Source: DASZMJ01 sp035551935 (GTDB taxonomy: Bacteria > Planctomycetota > Planctomycetia > Isosphaerales > Isosphaeraceae). From it: DNA of 58,751 nucleotides. A program made the position numbers and the translations under genes. The notes below the pieces were generated by a model, which saw only the letters and a program-made list of their open reading frames with translations, was not told where the DNA came from and ran no database searches. Shown one piece after another: positions 1 through 7,663 of the stretch (its first letter is position 1; every line of letters starts with the position of its first letter). The stretch is from NCBI GenBank assembly GCA_035551935.1, contig DASZMJ010000379.1, positions 1 through 58,751 on the forward strand, in the 5' to 3' direction.

Positions 1-74
1 GACGCACCGCCCGTCGGTGGCGAGGCGGTGCGTCGTCGCGGACTCGACGCACCCTACACCTGTCACAGGCGGCC

Positions 75-196
75 GGGTGGCTGGGGCCGCAGGCCCCGGC
101 GTGCTGCCGACGCCAGCGGCTGGGTGGCTGGGGCCGCAGGCCCCGGCGTGCTGCCGACGCCAGCCGACCGGGGCCGTCGGCCCCAGCCACCCAGCC
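75..196. repeat. REPIN-like repeat cluster: two direct copies plus one inverted copy
   Basis: A 43-bp unit beginning GGGTGGCTGGGGCC is present at 75-117 and again, identical, at 122-164 (period 47). The third element is inverted: 179-196 is the exact reverse complement of 118-135 (18 of 18). Each unit contains an internal palindrome (GGGGCCGCAGGCCCC). This matches the REP/REPIN layout of short palindromes with a fixed head, here GGGTGGC, which recurs at 733, 26460 and 45431. The cluster lies downstream of the stop of the gene at 211-630 and could also work as a transcription terminator. Confidence 0.75.
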
Positions 197-210
197 GCGT
201 TACGGGCAGG

Positions 211-630
211 TCACTCCTGCTCGATATCGATCCGGGGCGTACTGAGCGGCGGGGGCGGGGGCGGGGGCGGTGGTACCGGCGGCGGGAACGGCGGGAGTGG
301 TATGGGGTCGGGATCGCCCGGTCCGGGCATCGGCGGGTCGGGCTCGACACGGAGCCACGGGTGATCGGCGGCGTATTCATACTTCGCCGCCATCGCCGCG
401 TGCCATTCGCTCTGCGGCCTCGTCAGGAAGCGACCCCGGCTATCGAACCAAGCGACCCCAAAAGAGTCCCCGTACCCGATCCGCGCCACACGCTCCCGAT
501 GGAAGGAGGCCGTTCGATGGAACTCGTCCCTCCGCCGCTTGAGGGCGGCGCCGCCGCCCATCGCAACGCCTGACACCCCCACGAGGGCCATCAGCATCCA
601 AATCCGCAACCGGAGCCACTGACGCGCCAT
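211..630 (-). CDS. Small single-pass membrane protein with proline-rich tail, unknown function
   Basis: This frame predicts 139 residues. The start ATG at 630 is chosen because it places a basic N-terminus (MARQWLRLRIW) directly before one hydrophobic segment at about residues 11-27; longer upstream frames read through a non-coding hairpin region. After the membrane segment come a charged stretch (KRRRDEFHR), a motif with EWHAAMAAKYEYAADHPW, and a tail of nearly continuous prolines from about residue 105. Short proteins of this design, with an N-terminal membrane helix, a WH..MAAKY..AA.HPW motif and a low-complexity end, are common paralogs in Isosphaeraceae as far as I recall. No function is known. 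The coding call rests on family resemblance and composition. Confidence 0.6.
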   Translation of the reverse strand: MARQWLRLRIWMLMALVGVSGVAMGGGAALKRRRDEFHRTASFHRERVARIGYGDSFGVAWFDSRGRFLTRPQSEWHAAMAAKYEYAADHPWLRVEPDPPMPGPGDPDPIPLPPFPPPVPPPPPPPPPLSTPRIDIEQE

Positions 631-732
631 CGTCGTCGCCCTCGCGTGGGGCCGGAGCCCAGATACCACCAAGATAACAGGAGCGTCCGCCGAAATCCGG
701 TACTTTCCGGTAACAGCCCCCACTGCGCGGCC

Positions 733-806
733 GGGTGGCAGGGGACTTGTCTTCGAGAACCCGGTCCCTGAGCACCGGGGTCTCGAAGACGAATCCGCTG
801 CCACCC
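733..806. repeat. REPIN-like hairpin, GGGTGGC head
   Basis: Arms 733-764 and 775-806 are inverted repeats (28 of 32 match) around a 10-nt loop. Both arms start with the same head, GGGTGGCAG, and share the core GTCTTCGAGA. It lies in the 578-bp spacer between the divergent genes at 211-630 and 1209-2249. Apart from this hairpin and the one at 848-984, I see nothing else in that spacer. Confidence 0.7.
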
Positions 807-847
807 AACCGAGACCATCCGCGTGAGGGTTCGGGTCCTCATATCGG

Positions 848-984
848 ATCGCGTGAATGGATCGCTCTAAGTAGTGCTCTGTCCACCGATAAATGTCCCT
901 CTGGGATGTCCGTTTTCTCGGCGTTTCTGCAGATTCAGAGGGACATTTATCGATGGACAGAGCACTACGAACGACGAGCCTTCC
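848..984. repeat. REPIN-like hairpin, copy A of an element with conserved flanks
   Basis: Inverted arms lie at 871-903 and 936-968 (32 of 33 match, the mismatch being compatible with G-U pairing), with a 32-nt loop. The arms open with GTAGTGCTCTGTCC, so the head is GTAG as in classical REP sequences. The left flank 848-868 is 20 of 21 identical to 2570-2590, and the right flank 973-984 (GACGAGCCTTCC) is identical to 2666-2677, yet the hairpin cores of the two copies are unrelated. Confidence 0.75.
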
Positions 985-1208
985 AGTCGACCGGACTTGA
1001 CTCATGATCGGAGACCGCTCGACCTGCACGCCAGGGCGCGCCACGTCTCTTTCCGATTCCAGATCCTTGACATCCCCTTTTCTCGCCCGATAATCATCGA
1101 TACGGGGGCATTCTCGCCCCGGATTCCCCAACGTCCCGCCTGCGGCAACGGCGCCCGGCGGGGTTGGGATGGAGACCCGCGACGGCGCGGGAAAGCGGAG
1201 CCGATGCG

Positions 1209-2249
1209 ATGGCAACATCGGAGAAGCGGATCGCGGCCAACAGGCAAAACGCCTTGCTGGCCCGAGGGCCGAAGACGCCGGGGGGCAAGGCGAACTCGCG
1301 ACGGAATGCGTTGAAGCACGGCCTGACGGGCGAGGGGGTCGTCCTGCCGGCGGAGATGGAGGCGGAGGTCGCCGCCATGACGGAGCGGTGGGTCGCCGAG
1401 ATGGAGCCGGCCGACGAGGTCGAGCGGCAGTTCGTCGATGATGCCGTCCTGGCCTGCATCCGCAGGAAACAGGCGGCCAAGATGGAGATGGCCCGCCGCA
1501 TCCAGGCCGCATCGCGGGCCTTGACGAGCTGGGCGGAGGACCGCCGCGTCGCCGCCGAGGAACTGGCGCTCAAGCTCCCGAGGCGGCCGGGCCTCATCGC
1601 GCGACAACTGCGGCGGACGCTCCAGGGATGTGAACTCGTGATCGATCGCTGGCACGGGCTGCTCCGCGCCGCCGAGGCGGGCACGGCCTGGGACGAGGGC
1701 CAACGCGCCCGGGCGCTCGACCTGCTCGGCGTGCCGATCGAGGACCGCGGGCACCACCCCCGCGTCCACGACAAGGCGACGGCCGAGGAGCTGGCGACGG
1801 TCGCCCGCGAGGAGATCGAGCACCTGGAGGGCCGCCGCGACGGCTACCTCGAGGACGACGACGAGGCCGATCGGCTCCTGGCCGAGACGGGACTGGCCTT
1901 CGACGACAGCCCGGCCGGCCGCCGGCTCTGGGGCTACGAGCAGGCCAACCACCGGATCTTCATTCGCGGGGTCGAGGAGCTTCGGCGCCGTCGCGTCGCC
2001 TGCGGCCTCGGCCCCGGCCCGGCCCGCCCCCGGCCGCGTCGCGAGCCGGCCGCCGACACGAGCATGCTCCTCCCGCCGGCCGCTCCCGAAGGCGGGACCG
2101 CCGGCCCCCGGCCCGCTCCCGCGGAGGCCGTCGCCTTGACGATCGCCCCGGCCCGGCCCCTCGCCCCGGCCGCGCCGGCGCCACCCCCCCTGCCCGGCAA
2201 CCGCCGCCAGCGCCGCGCCCAGCAGGCCCTGGCCCGGCGCCGCGCCTGA
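1209..2249 (+). CDS. Conserved protein of the 'RRNALKHGLTG' family, unknown function
   Basis: The protein is 346 residues. The N-terminus carries the hallmark RQNALLARGPKTPGGKA followed by SRRNALKHGLTG (residues about 10-38). I know this motif from a widespread, often multi-copy family of uncharacterised proteins in planctomycetes and acidobacteria. The middle (about 50-260) is charged and mostly helical, with no recognised catalytic motif. The last 90 residues are rich in proline, alanine and arginine and end in QRRAQQALARRRA, so a nucleic-acid contact is possible but not shown. ATG 1209 is chosen over the upstream in-frame start at 1164 because the conserved part starts immediately after it. 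The gene is flanked on both sides by REPIN-like hairpins. Confidence 0.75.
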   Translation: MATSEKRIAANRQNALLARGPKTPGGKANSRRNALKHGLTGEGVVLPAEMEAEVAAMTERWVAEMEPADEVERQFVDDAVLACIRRKQAAKMEMARRIQAASRALTSWAEDRRVAAEELALKLPRRPGLIARQLRRTLQGCELVIDRWHGLLRAAEAGTAWDEGQRARALDLLGVPIEDRGHHPRVHDKATAEELATVAREEIEHLEGRRDGYLEDDDEADRLLAETGLAFDDSPAGRRLWGYEQANHRIFIRGVEELRRRRVACGLGPGPARPRPRREPAADTSMLLPPAAPEGGTAGPRPAPAEAVALTIAPARPLAPAAPAPPPLPGNRRQRRAQQALARRRA

Positions 2250-2569
2250 GCGGCGCGGGGACGTTCTTTGACAAGTGAATCGAGATGGATGGGAGGTCCG
2301 GCGTCCCCTGTGCGCGCCGAGGTCATGCCGAAAGATCATTTTCTGTTGTTCCTTTCATGGGATCGAGGCCGGTCGGGGCGAAATCGGTGAACGTACGAAC
2401 CGTTTATTATCAGAAAAGCAACAGGAATTCATTCGATAATCACTTCCCGGCGCCCCGCGCGAAAACGAACCCAACGACCGCCGGCCCGGGGAGCGTCGGC
2501 CGCGCGTCTCGCGGTGGACCCTCACCCCGGCTCTCGCCCGGGGGCTATACTTTCCGCATCGGATACCAA

Positions 2570-2677
2570 ATCGCGTGGATGGATCGCTCTTCGTAGGGTC
2601 CGCTATTGCGGACCGATCCCCTTGTGACGGAAGGAGATCGGTCCGCAATAGCGGACCCTTCGGAAGACGAGCCTTCC
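2570..2677. repeat. REPIN-like hairpin, copy B of an element with conserved flanks
   Basis: Perfect inverted arms lie at 2596-2618 and 2636-2658 (23 of 23) around a 17-nt loop. Each arm is itself a small hairpin (GGTCCGC-TATT-GCGGACC) and the left arm is preceded by GTAG at 2593-2596. The outer flanks match copy A at 848-984. The element sits 26 nt beyond the stop of the histidine kinase gene, so it may also end that transcript. The rest of the 454-bp spacer (2250-2703) has a less GC-rich stretch around 2330-2450 in which I see no gene. Confidence 0.8.
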
Positions 2678-2703
2678 GGGCGATGCCGCAGGAGCGCCGT
2701 CGG

Positions 2704-4533
2704 TTAGCGGTCGAGGCTCTCCGCCTTGAAGGGGGCGCGATCGGAGGGGTCGACGTCGGGACCCGGCCCTTGAGGACCGAGCCGACGCGGCTCGATCGGC
2801 AGGGTGAGCACGAAGCCGACGCCGTCGGGGCCGTTGTGTTGCAGCCGCAGGTTGCCGCCCAGGGCCCGGGCCAGGCGACGGCTGAGGGCCAGACCCAGCC
2901 CGACGCCCGGCGCGGAATGGGCCGCGTCGAGGGCCGACTTGGAGAACGGCCGGAACAGGCGACGGACGGCCCGTCGGGGCAGGCCCGGGCCGTGATCCCG
3001 GACCGACAACGCCAGGCGCGCCCCCGAGGCCGCGACGCCGAGATGGATCCGCCGGTCCGACGCGCCGTTGGCGTACTTCGTGGCGTTGTCGACGAGGTTG
3101 GCGAGGACCTGCTCGACGACCGACGCGTCGGTGCGGAGCCGGACGTCGGGGATGTCCGCGCCGATCGCCAGCTCCATCCCGCCCCGGTCGGCCCTGGCGG
3201 CCAGCGACGGCCGCACGCGATCGAGCAGGTCGCGGGCGGTGAGTTCATCACGCCGGTCGATCGACCGGCCCCGCTCCAGGCGGGCGAACGACAGGACGTT
3301 CTCGACGAGGTGGCCCAGCCGATCGGCCTCGACGCGGAGGGTGCGGAGGTAGGAGCCGCGGGCCTCGGGGTCGCCGACGATCCCTTCGGAGAGCATCTCG
3401 GTGTAGAGGCGGAAGGTCGTCAGCGGCGTCCTCAGCTCGTGGGTCACGGCCGAGACGAACGTGCCGCGCCGCTCGCTCAGCGAGAGCGCCCCGCCGAGCA
3501 ACAAGGCCACGGCCCCCGCGGCGACCGACAGGCAGCCCCAGGCGATCCAGAGCGACAGCCGGGCCGGCGACCGCGACGACTCGGCCTCGGCCGGCGCCGG
3601 CCGGATCACCAGCCGGGCCGGCAAGGCGGCGAGTCGTCGCGTCGGCGTCTCGTCGGGCGTGCGGACCGGCTCGAGGTCCGCGTTCGGCAGCAGGTCCGAG
3701 ACGTCGCCCAGCAACTCCGATCGGATCGCGTCCCAGTCGAGCCAGCAGCCTTGCAGGAGGGTCGCCTGGCCGACGCGGACCCGACGCCCGAGGATCAGGG
3801 CGTCGTCGATCCAGGCGGCCTGGATCGGGCCCTGCGAGACGGCCTCGGCGGTGGCGAACAGCGGCGATTGCCCGAGGTTGGCCGACCGCGCCTTCCTCGC
3901 GTTCAGCGATCGCATCGCGTATTCCTTCGAGCCCCGCGACTGCGGGGCCTTCTCGGCCCCGGGCAAGGCCGGGAACGAGGCCCGCAGGCCGGGCGAGGCG
4001 GTCGGAGATGCCGCGTCGGACGAACACGCCACGGCCATCGCCGGCCGGCTCACCAGGCGACTCAACTCGTCGAGCCGGCGGGCCGAGGCCTCCAGCCGCG
4101 CGGGCGGGATGAACCGCGACTCGGCCAGGTCGCGCAGGTTGCCGTCGGGCACCTGGGGCGAGGTCAGCCGACCGTCGGGGCCGAACTGGAAGTGCAGGTG
4201 GACGCGGGGCGAGGCGTAGGTCAGCAAGGGCGAGGCGACGAGCACGTCGCCCTTGTCGACCGCCTCGAGCATGTGGGTATACGCCCGCTCGGCGGGATAG
4301 AACGGCGTGTAGGTGAAATAGGGGCGCGTCCCCTCCTCGGCGATCAGGGGGGCCAGGTCGGAGTCCATCCGCCAGAGGGCGAGCTGGAGGTTCTCGTCGA
4401 GCGCCGCCTGGCGTCGCGTGCGGGCCTCGGCGCGCTCCAGGTCCAGGGCCATCGCCCCCAGCCGTTGCATCGCGACGGCGGCCAGCACGACGCAGAGGCC
4501 GAACGCGAGCCAGATGACGAGCGGGCGCTTCAT
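2704..4533 (-). CDS. Membrane-bound sensor histidine kinase
   Basis: The protein is 609 residues. It autophosphorylates a histidine and passes the phosphate to the response regulator encoded just upstream. An N-terminal membrane helix (about 4-24) and a second one (about 325-345) bracket a roughly 300-residue extracytoplasmic sensor region with no family I recognise. The kinase core follows: HisKA with phosphoacceptor H365 in SAVTHELRTPL, N box with DNATKY near 483, G1 box DHGPG near 513 and G2 box GVGLGLALS near 543. All catalytic motifs are intact. The start overlaps the regulator stop by 4 nt (ATGA), which shows translational coupling. The signal is unknown; the neighbouring exported VWA proteins suggest an envelope cue. 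Confidence 0.93.
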   Translation of the reverse strand: MKRPLVIWLAFGLCVVLAAVAMQRLGAMALDLERAEARTRRQAALDENLQLALWRMDSDLAPLIAEEGTRPYFTYTPFYPAERAYTHMLEAVDKGDVLVASPLLTYASPRVHLHFQFGPDGRLTSPQVPDGNLRDLAESRFIPPARLEASARRLDELSRLVSRPAMAVACSSDAASPTASPGLRASFPALPGAEKAPQSRGSKEYAMRSLNARKARSANLGQSPLFATAEAVSQGPIQAAWIDDALILGRRVRVGQATLLQGCWLDWDAIRSELLGDVSDLLPNADLEPVRTPDETPTRRLAALPARLVIRPAPAEAESSRSPARLSLWIAWGCLSVAAGAVALLLGGALSLSERRGTFVSAVTHELRTPLTTFRLYTEMLSEGIVGDPEARGSYLRTLRVEADRLGHLVENVLSFARLERGRSIDRRDELTARDLLDRVRPSLAARADRGGMELAIGADIPDVRLRTDASVVEQVLANLVDNATKYANGASDRRIHLGVAASGARLALSVRDHGPGLPRRAVRRLFRPFSKSALDAAHSAPGVGLGLALSRRLARALGGNLRLQHNGPDGVGFVLTLPIEPRRLGPQGPGPDVDPSDRAPFKAESLDR

Positions 4534-5237
4534 AGCTTCGTGACCCCGGCCCCGAGCATGTAGCCGCGGCCGCGAACCGTCAAGACGACGCGGGGCCGCT
4601 CCGGGTCGTCGCGCAGCTTCTCGCGGAGCCGCGCCACGTGCATGTCGATCGCCCTCGTGGTGATCCCCGCCGGGTCGAGCCCCCAGAGCCGGGTGAGGAT
4701 CTCCTCGCGCGAGATCGCCCGCCCCGGGTGGCAGGCGAGGTAGTGGAGCAGTTGCTGCTCCCGCTCGGAGAGGTCGGCACGGTCGCCGTCGTCGAACCGG
4801 ACCTCTCGCCTCTCCAGGTCGGCCGTCCCCCCCGCGAATTCCACCCGTCGGACGCTCGACGGCCGCTCGGGCGACCGCCGCAGGACCGCCTCGATCCGCG
4901 CCAGCAGCTCGCGCACGCCGAAGGGCTTGACGATGTAATCGTCCGAGCCGAGGCCGAGTCCGCGGACCCGATCGTCCTCCGAGCCGCGCGCCGTCAGGAC
5001 GATCACCGGCAGGGTCGGCCGGGCGGCGCGCACCTCGCGGAGGATCTCCAGCCCGTCGCGCCCGGGCAAGACGAGGTCGAGCAGCAGCAGGTCATACTCG
5101 GCGTCGAGGGCCGCGCAACGGCCCGCGACGCCCTCGCTCGCCTCGAGAGTGGCGTAGCCGGCGAACGCCAGGGCGTCGACCACGCCCCGGCGGATCGCCG
5201 GATCGTCCTCGATCACCAGGACCCGCCTGTGGCTCAT
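4530..5237 (-). CDS. OmpR/PhoB-family response regulator
   Basis: This is a 235-residue DNA-binding response regulator. The receiver domain (1-120) has the acidic pocket E10-D11-D12, phosphoacceptor D54 in LLLDLVLPG, T82 in VLTARG and K104 in IVKPFG. The C-terminal winged helix (about 140-232) has the expected EQQLLHYLACHPGRAISREEIL and the recognition-helix region TTRAIDMHVARLREKL, ending in VRGRGYML. ATG 5237 is preceded by GAGGGG. It overlaps the kinase gene by 4 nt and follows the VWA gene by 36 nt, so kinase, regulator and upstream genes are probably co-transcribed. The regulon cannot be read from the window. Confidence 0.95.
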   Translation of the reverse strand: MSHRRVLVIEDDPAIRRGVVDALAFAGYATLEASEGVAGRCAALDAEYDLLLLDLVLPGRDGLEILREVRAARPTLPVIVLTARGSEDDRVRGLGLGSDDYIVKPFGVRELLARIEAVLRRSPERPSSVRRVEFAGGTADLERREVRFDDGDRADLSEREQQLLHYLACHPGRAISREEILTRLWGLDPAGITTRAIDMHVARLREKLRDDPERPRVVLTVRGRGYMLGAGVTKL

Positions 5238-5273
5238 CGATCCGGACCCCTCGCGTGGCAGATGGCCGAGCCC

Positions 5274-6410
5274 TCAGCGATCGAACCGGATGTTCGCCCG
5301 GGCCGCCTGGGCGCGGACGGCCTTGAGGATGGCCGTGTCGAGCGTCTCCTTGCCCTCCTCCACCTGCTTCTTCCGCTCGGCGGCCAGGAACGCCTCCCGC
5401 GCCCGATTCAGGTCGAGGATGCGCCTCTGGATCGCCTCGCGACGCCTGCCCGCGTCGTCCACGCGGGACCGACGACCGGCCCTGTCCAGCTTGCGGAGGT
5501 CCTCCGGCAGGTCCTCGTCCTTCACGTCGTCGAGCTTGCACTTGCCGTTCTTGATCGCGTCGACCAGGTCCCATGCGTCGTTGCAGTACACGGTCGAACT
5601 GCCCTTCGAGATCGAGCGCGTGACGAGCGCGCCGGGCGACGCATTCGCGGCGTTGGCGTCCTGCGCGGCCTGCCGCGCATGGCCTTCGCGGCCCATCTTA
5701 CCAAAGGGGATGTACGTCGTGTTCAGCTCGACGCCCAGCCGCGCGATCTCGGCGTCCTGGGGGGCGGGGATCGCCACGACCTTCTGGTTGTGGTCGATGC
5801 TCATGTATCGGCCGTCGGCCAGCACGGCGCCGTCCTTCCAGCCGGTCTGCTCGCCGGTGGGGGCCGGGCCGCAGAAGATGGTATTGATGATGATCCCCTT
5901 CTCGATCGCCGATCGGCAGGCCGTATGGTAGTCGGCGGGGCCCTGGGTGAACGGCTCGTTGCCGGCGATGAAGATCGCCCTGTACACGTCGCTCGACCGG
6001 CTCCAGGTGAGCTGGCCCACCGCGTCGCGGATCACCAGGCCACAGTATTCTTCCCCGCCGTTGGTCTTCAGGGCGAACAGCTTCTCCGACACGGTGTCGA
6101 GGTCGTCGGTCAACGGCACCACCAGCCGCACGAAGCCTTCCCGGGCCGGCAGGCCGTTGTTGCCGTATTCGTAGAGGGCGACCTCCAGCGCCGGCGGGCG
6201 GCCGTCGTGCCGGGCGCGGATGAACTCGTTGACGACGCTCCAGAGCTGACTCTTCGCCTGGTCGATCAGGCCGTCCATGCTGTTGCTGGTGTCGAGCAAC
6301 AGGGCGATCTGGATCGAGGGCCTCCTCGGTGGGTCATCCGCCTCCGCGGCAACGGAGGGCCGGAGCCCATTGCAGGCGACCAGCGACGCGACGATCAGGA
6401 TGCGCTTCAT
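5274..6410 (-). CDS. Exported von Willebrand factor A (VWA) domain protein
   Basis: The protein is 378 residues with a signal peptide (MKRILIVASLVACNG, cleavage near AAEA at 21-24). The VWA domain starts at about 33 and has the MIDAS motif DTSNS at 40-44, then a threonine-containing NGGEEYCG loop near 128. The C-terminal third is charged (KDEDLPEDLRKLDRAGRR) and probably a helical or coiled region with many R/E/K residues. The start is supported by AGGAGA upstream. It lies 18 nt after the aminotransferase stop and 36 nt before the regulator gene. VWA domains bind a protein ligand through a metal; the ligand is unknown. A planctomycete family of periplasmic VWA proteins of this size exists. 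Confidence 0.88.
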   Translation of the reverse strand: MKRILIVASLVACNGLRPSVAAEADDPPRRPSIQIALLLDTSNSMDGLIDQAKSQLWSVVNEFIRARHDGRPPALEVALYEYGNNGLPAREGFVRLVVPLTDDLDTVSEKLFALKTNGGEEYCGLVIRDAVGQLTWSRSSDVYRAIFIAGNEPFTQGPADYHTACRSAIEKGIIINTIFCGPAPTGEQTGWKDGAVLADGRYMSIDHNQKVVAIPAPQDAEIARLGVELNTTYIPFGKMGREGHARQAAQDANAANASPGALVTRSISKGSSTVYCNDAWDLVDAIKNGKCKLDDVKDEDLPEDLRKLDRAGRRSRVDDAGRRREAIQRRILDLNRAREAFLAAERKKQVEEGKETLDTAILKAVRAQAARANIRFDR

Positions 6411-6428
6411 CGGATTCTCTCCTTCGGG

Positions 6429-7607
6429 TCAGGATCGGGCGGGCGACAATGCCGGAGCCGACTCCCGGGGCGCCGTCCTCGGTCCTCGAGAGAGTGCCGC
6501 CAGGCAGTCGCGAAGTGCCTCGATCAGGGGCGGGATCGCCGCGCTCGGACGCGCGGCGATCCGGAAGTGGCTGCGATCGCTGCCGAGCTTGTTGCCGCAC
6601 TCCCTCACGAAGCAGCCGTGCTCCGTCAGGAGGCGATTCCGCAGGCAGACCCCGTCGATCTCGTCGGGGACGCGGACGTAGACGAAGTTCGCCCGCGAGG
6701 GGAAGACGCGCAGCCCTTCCACGCCGCGCAGGGCGAACTCGAGGGCTTGCCGGTCGAGGATGACTCGACGGCGTCCCCGCTCGTACTCGTCCCTGTGGCC
6801 GGCGAGCGACCGGATCACGGCCTCGGCGACGCCGTTGAGGTTCCAATGAGGCAGCGCCTTCCGGACGTTCCCGACGAGTCCAGGTCGGGCGACGGCGTAG
6901 CCGAACCGGACCCCGTGGAGGCCGAAGTTCTTGCCGAGGCTCTTCAGGACGACGACGTTCGCCCTCTCGGCCGCATGGCGCGCGATCGATGGGATCGCCT
7001 CCGTGTCCGCGAAGTCGATGAACGATTCGTCGACCACCACGACCTCGAGGTCGCGCAGGAGGTCGAGGAGCCGGAGGACTTGATCTCCGGGCACCAGGGC
7101 GCCCGTCGGGTTGTTCGGGTTGCAGATCGCCGCCGCCCGCGCACCGGACCGGCGGACGAACGCGGCGAAGCGATCGACGTCGAGGGCGAAGTCGTCGTCC
7201 GGCGTCGTCTCGAAGGCCGCGACCGCCTTCCCCGTCTCGGCCGGCTGGTCGGTCCATCGGCCGAACGTCGGCACCGGGGTGGCGAGACCGTCCTTGACGA
7301 GGAGTCGATCGATCCAGGTAATCAGCTCCGTCGAGCCGTTGGCCAGGACCACCGAGGCCGGATCGAGGTCGATCGCCCGGCAGAGCACGCGCGTCAGTTC
7401 CTCGTTCGAGGAGGGGTAGTACTTCAACGATTCCTCGAGGCCCGCGCGCAGCTCGTCGAACATGGCCCGGGTCGGGAAGTAGGGGTTGACCGGGACGCAG
7501 TAGTCCCGGAGCGTGAGGTCGGGCCGTCCCATGCTGCGTCGCAGGCTGAGGAACGACGGGCTGTGGGCCGTCCCTTCGAAGAGCGAGAGATCGACGGGGA
7601 AGACCAT
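6429..7607 (-). CDS. Class I/II PLP-dependent aminotransferase, HisC/CobD-like
   Basis: This 392-residue, fold-type-I enzyme probably transfers an amino group to or from a phosphorylated or small amino acid. Visible features are NPNNPTG at 163-169 (cofactor and substrate loop), D193 in VVVDESF (pyridine nitrogen), K226 in SLGKNFGLHGVRFGY (expected Schiff-base lysine) and a C-terminal FRIAAR (carboxylate-binding arginine). This pattern fits histidinol-phosphate aminotransferase and the related CobD decarboxylases; the sequence alone does not separate them. ATG 7607 has AGGAGG 6-8 nt upstream. There is no histidine- or cobalamin-pathway neighbour; it lies between two VWA genes, so a non-biosynthetic or specialised role is possible. 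Confidence 0.87.
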   Translation of the reverse strand: MVFPVDLSLFEGTAHSPSFLSLRRSMGRPDLTLRDYCVPVNPYFPTRAMFDELRAGLEESLKYYPSSNEELTRVLCRAIDLDPASVVLANGSTELITWIDRLLVKDGLATPVPTFGRWTDQPAETGKAVAAFETTPDDDFALDVDRFAAFVRRSGARAAAICNPNNPTGALVPGDQVLRLLDLLRDLEVVVVDESFIDFADTEAIPSIARHAAERANVVVLKSLGKNFGLHGVRFGYAVARPGLVGNVRKALPHWNLNGVAEAVIRSLAGHRDEYERGRRRVILDRQALEFALRGVEGLRVFPSRANFVYVRVPDEIDGVCLRNRLLTEHGCFVRECGNKLGSDRSHFRIAARPSAAIPPLIEALRDCLAALSRGPRTAPRESAPALSPARS

Positions 7608-7663
7608 GGCGGGCCTCCTGGTTCGCGGCCGGGCTTCGTGCGACCTACCTCGAGAATGTCCCC

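Noticed and set aside
17..573. Short plus-strand frames over the repeat cluster at the window start
   Set aside because: They translate the repeats and the proline-codon tract of the minus-strand gene into glycine/arginine runs and have no protein character.
2575..4563. 662-residue plus-strand frame opposite the histidine kinase
   Set aside because: The kinase on the other strand has all catalytic boxes; this frame is an arginine/glutamine/glycine-rich shadow.
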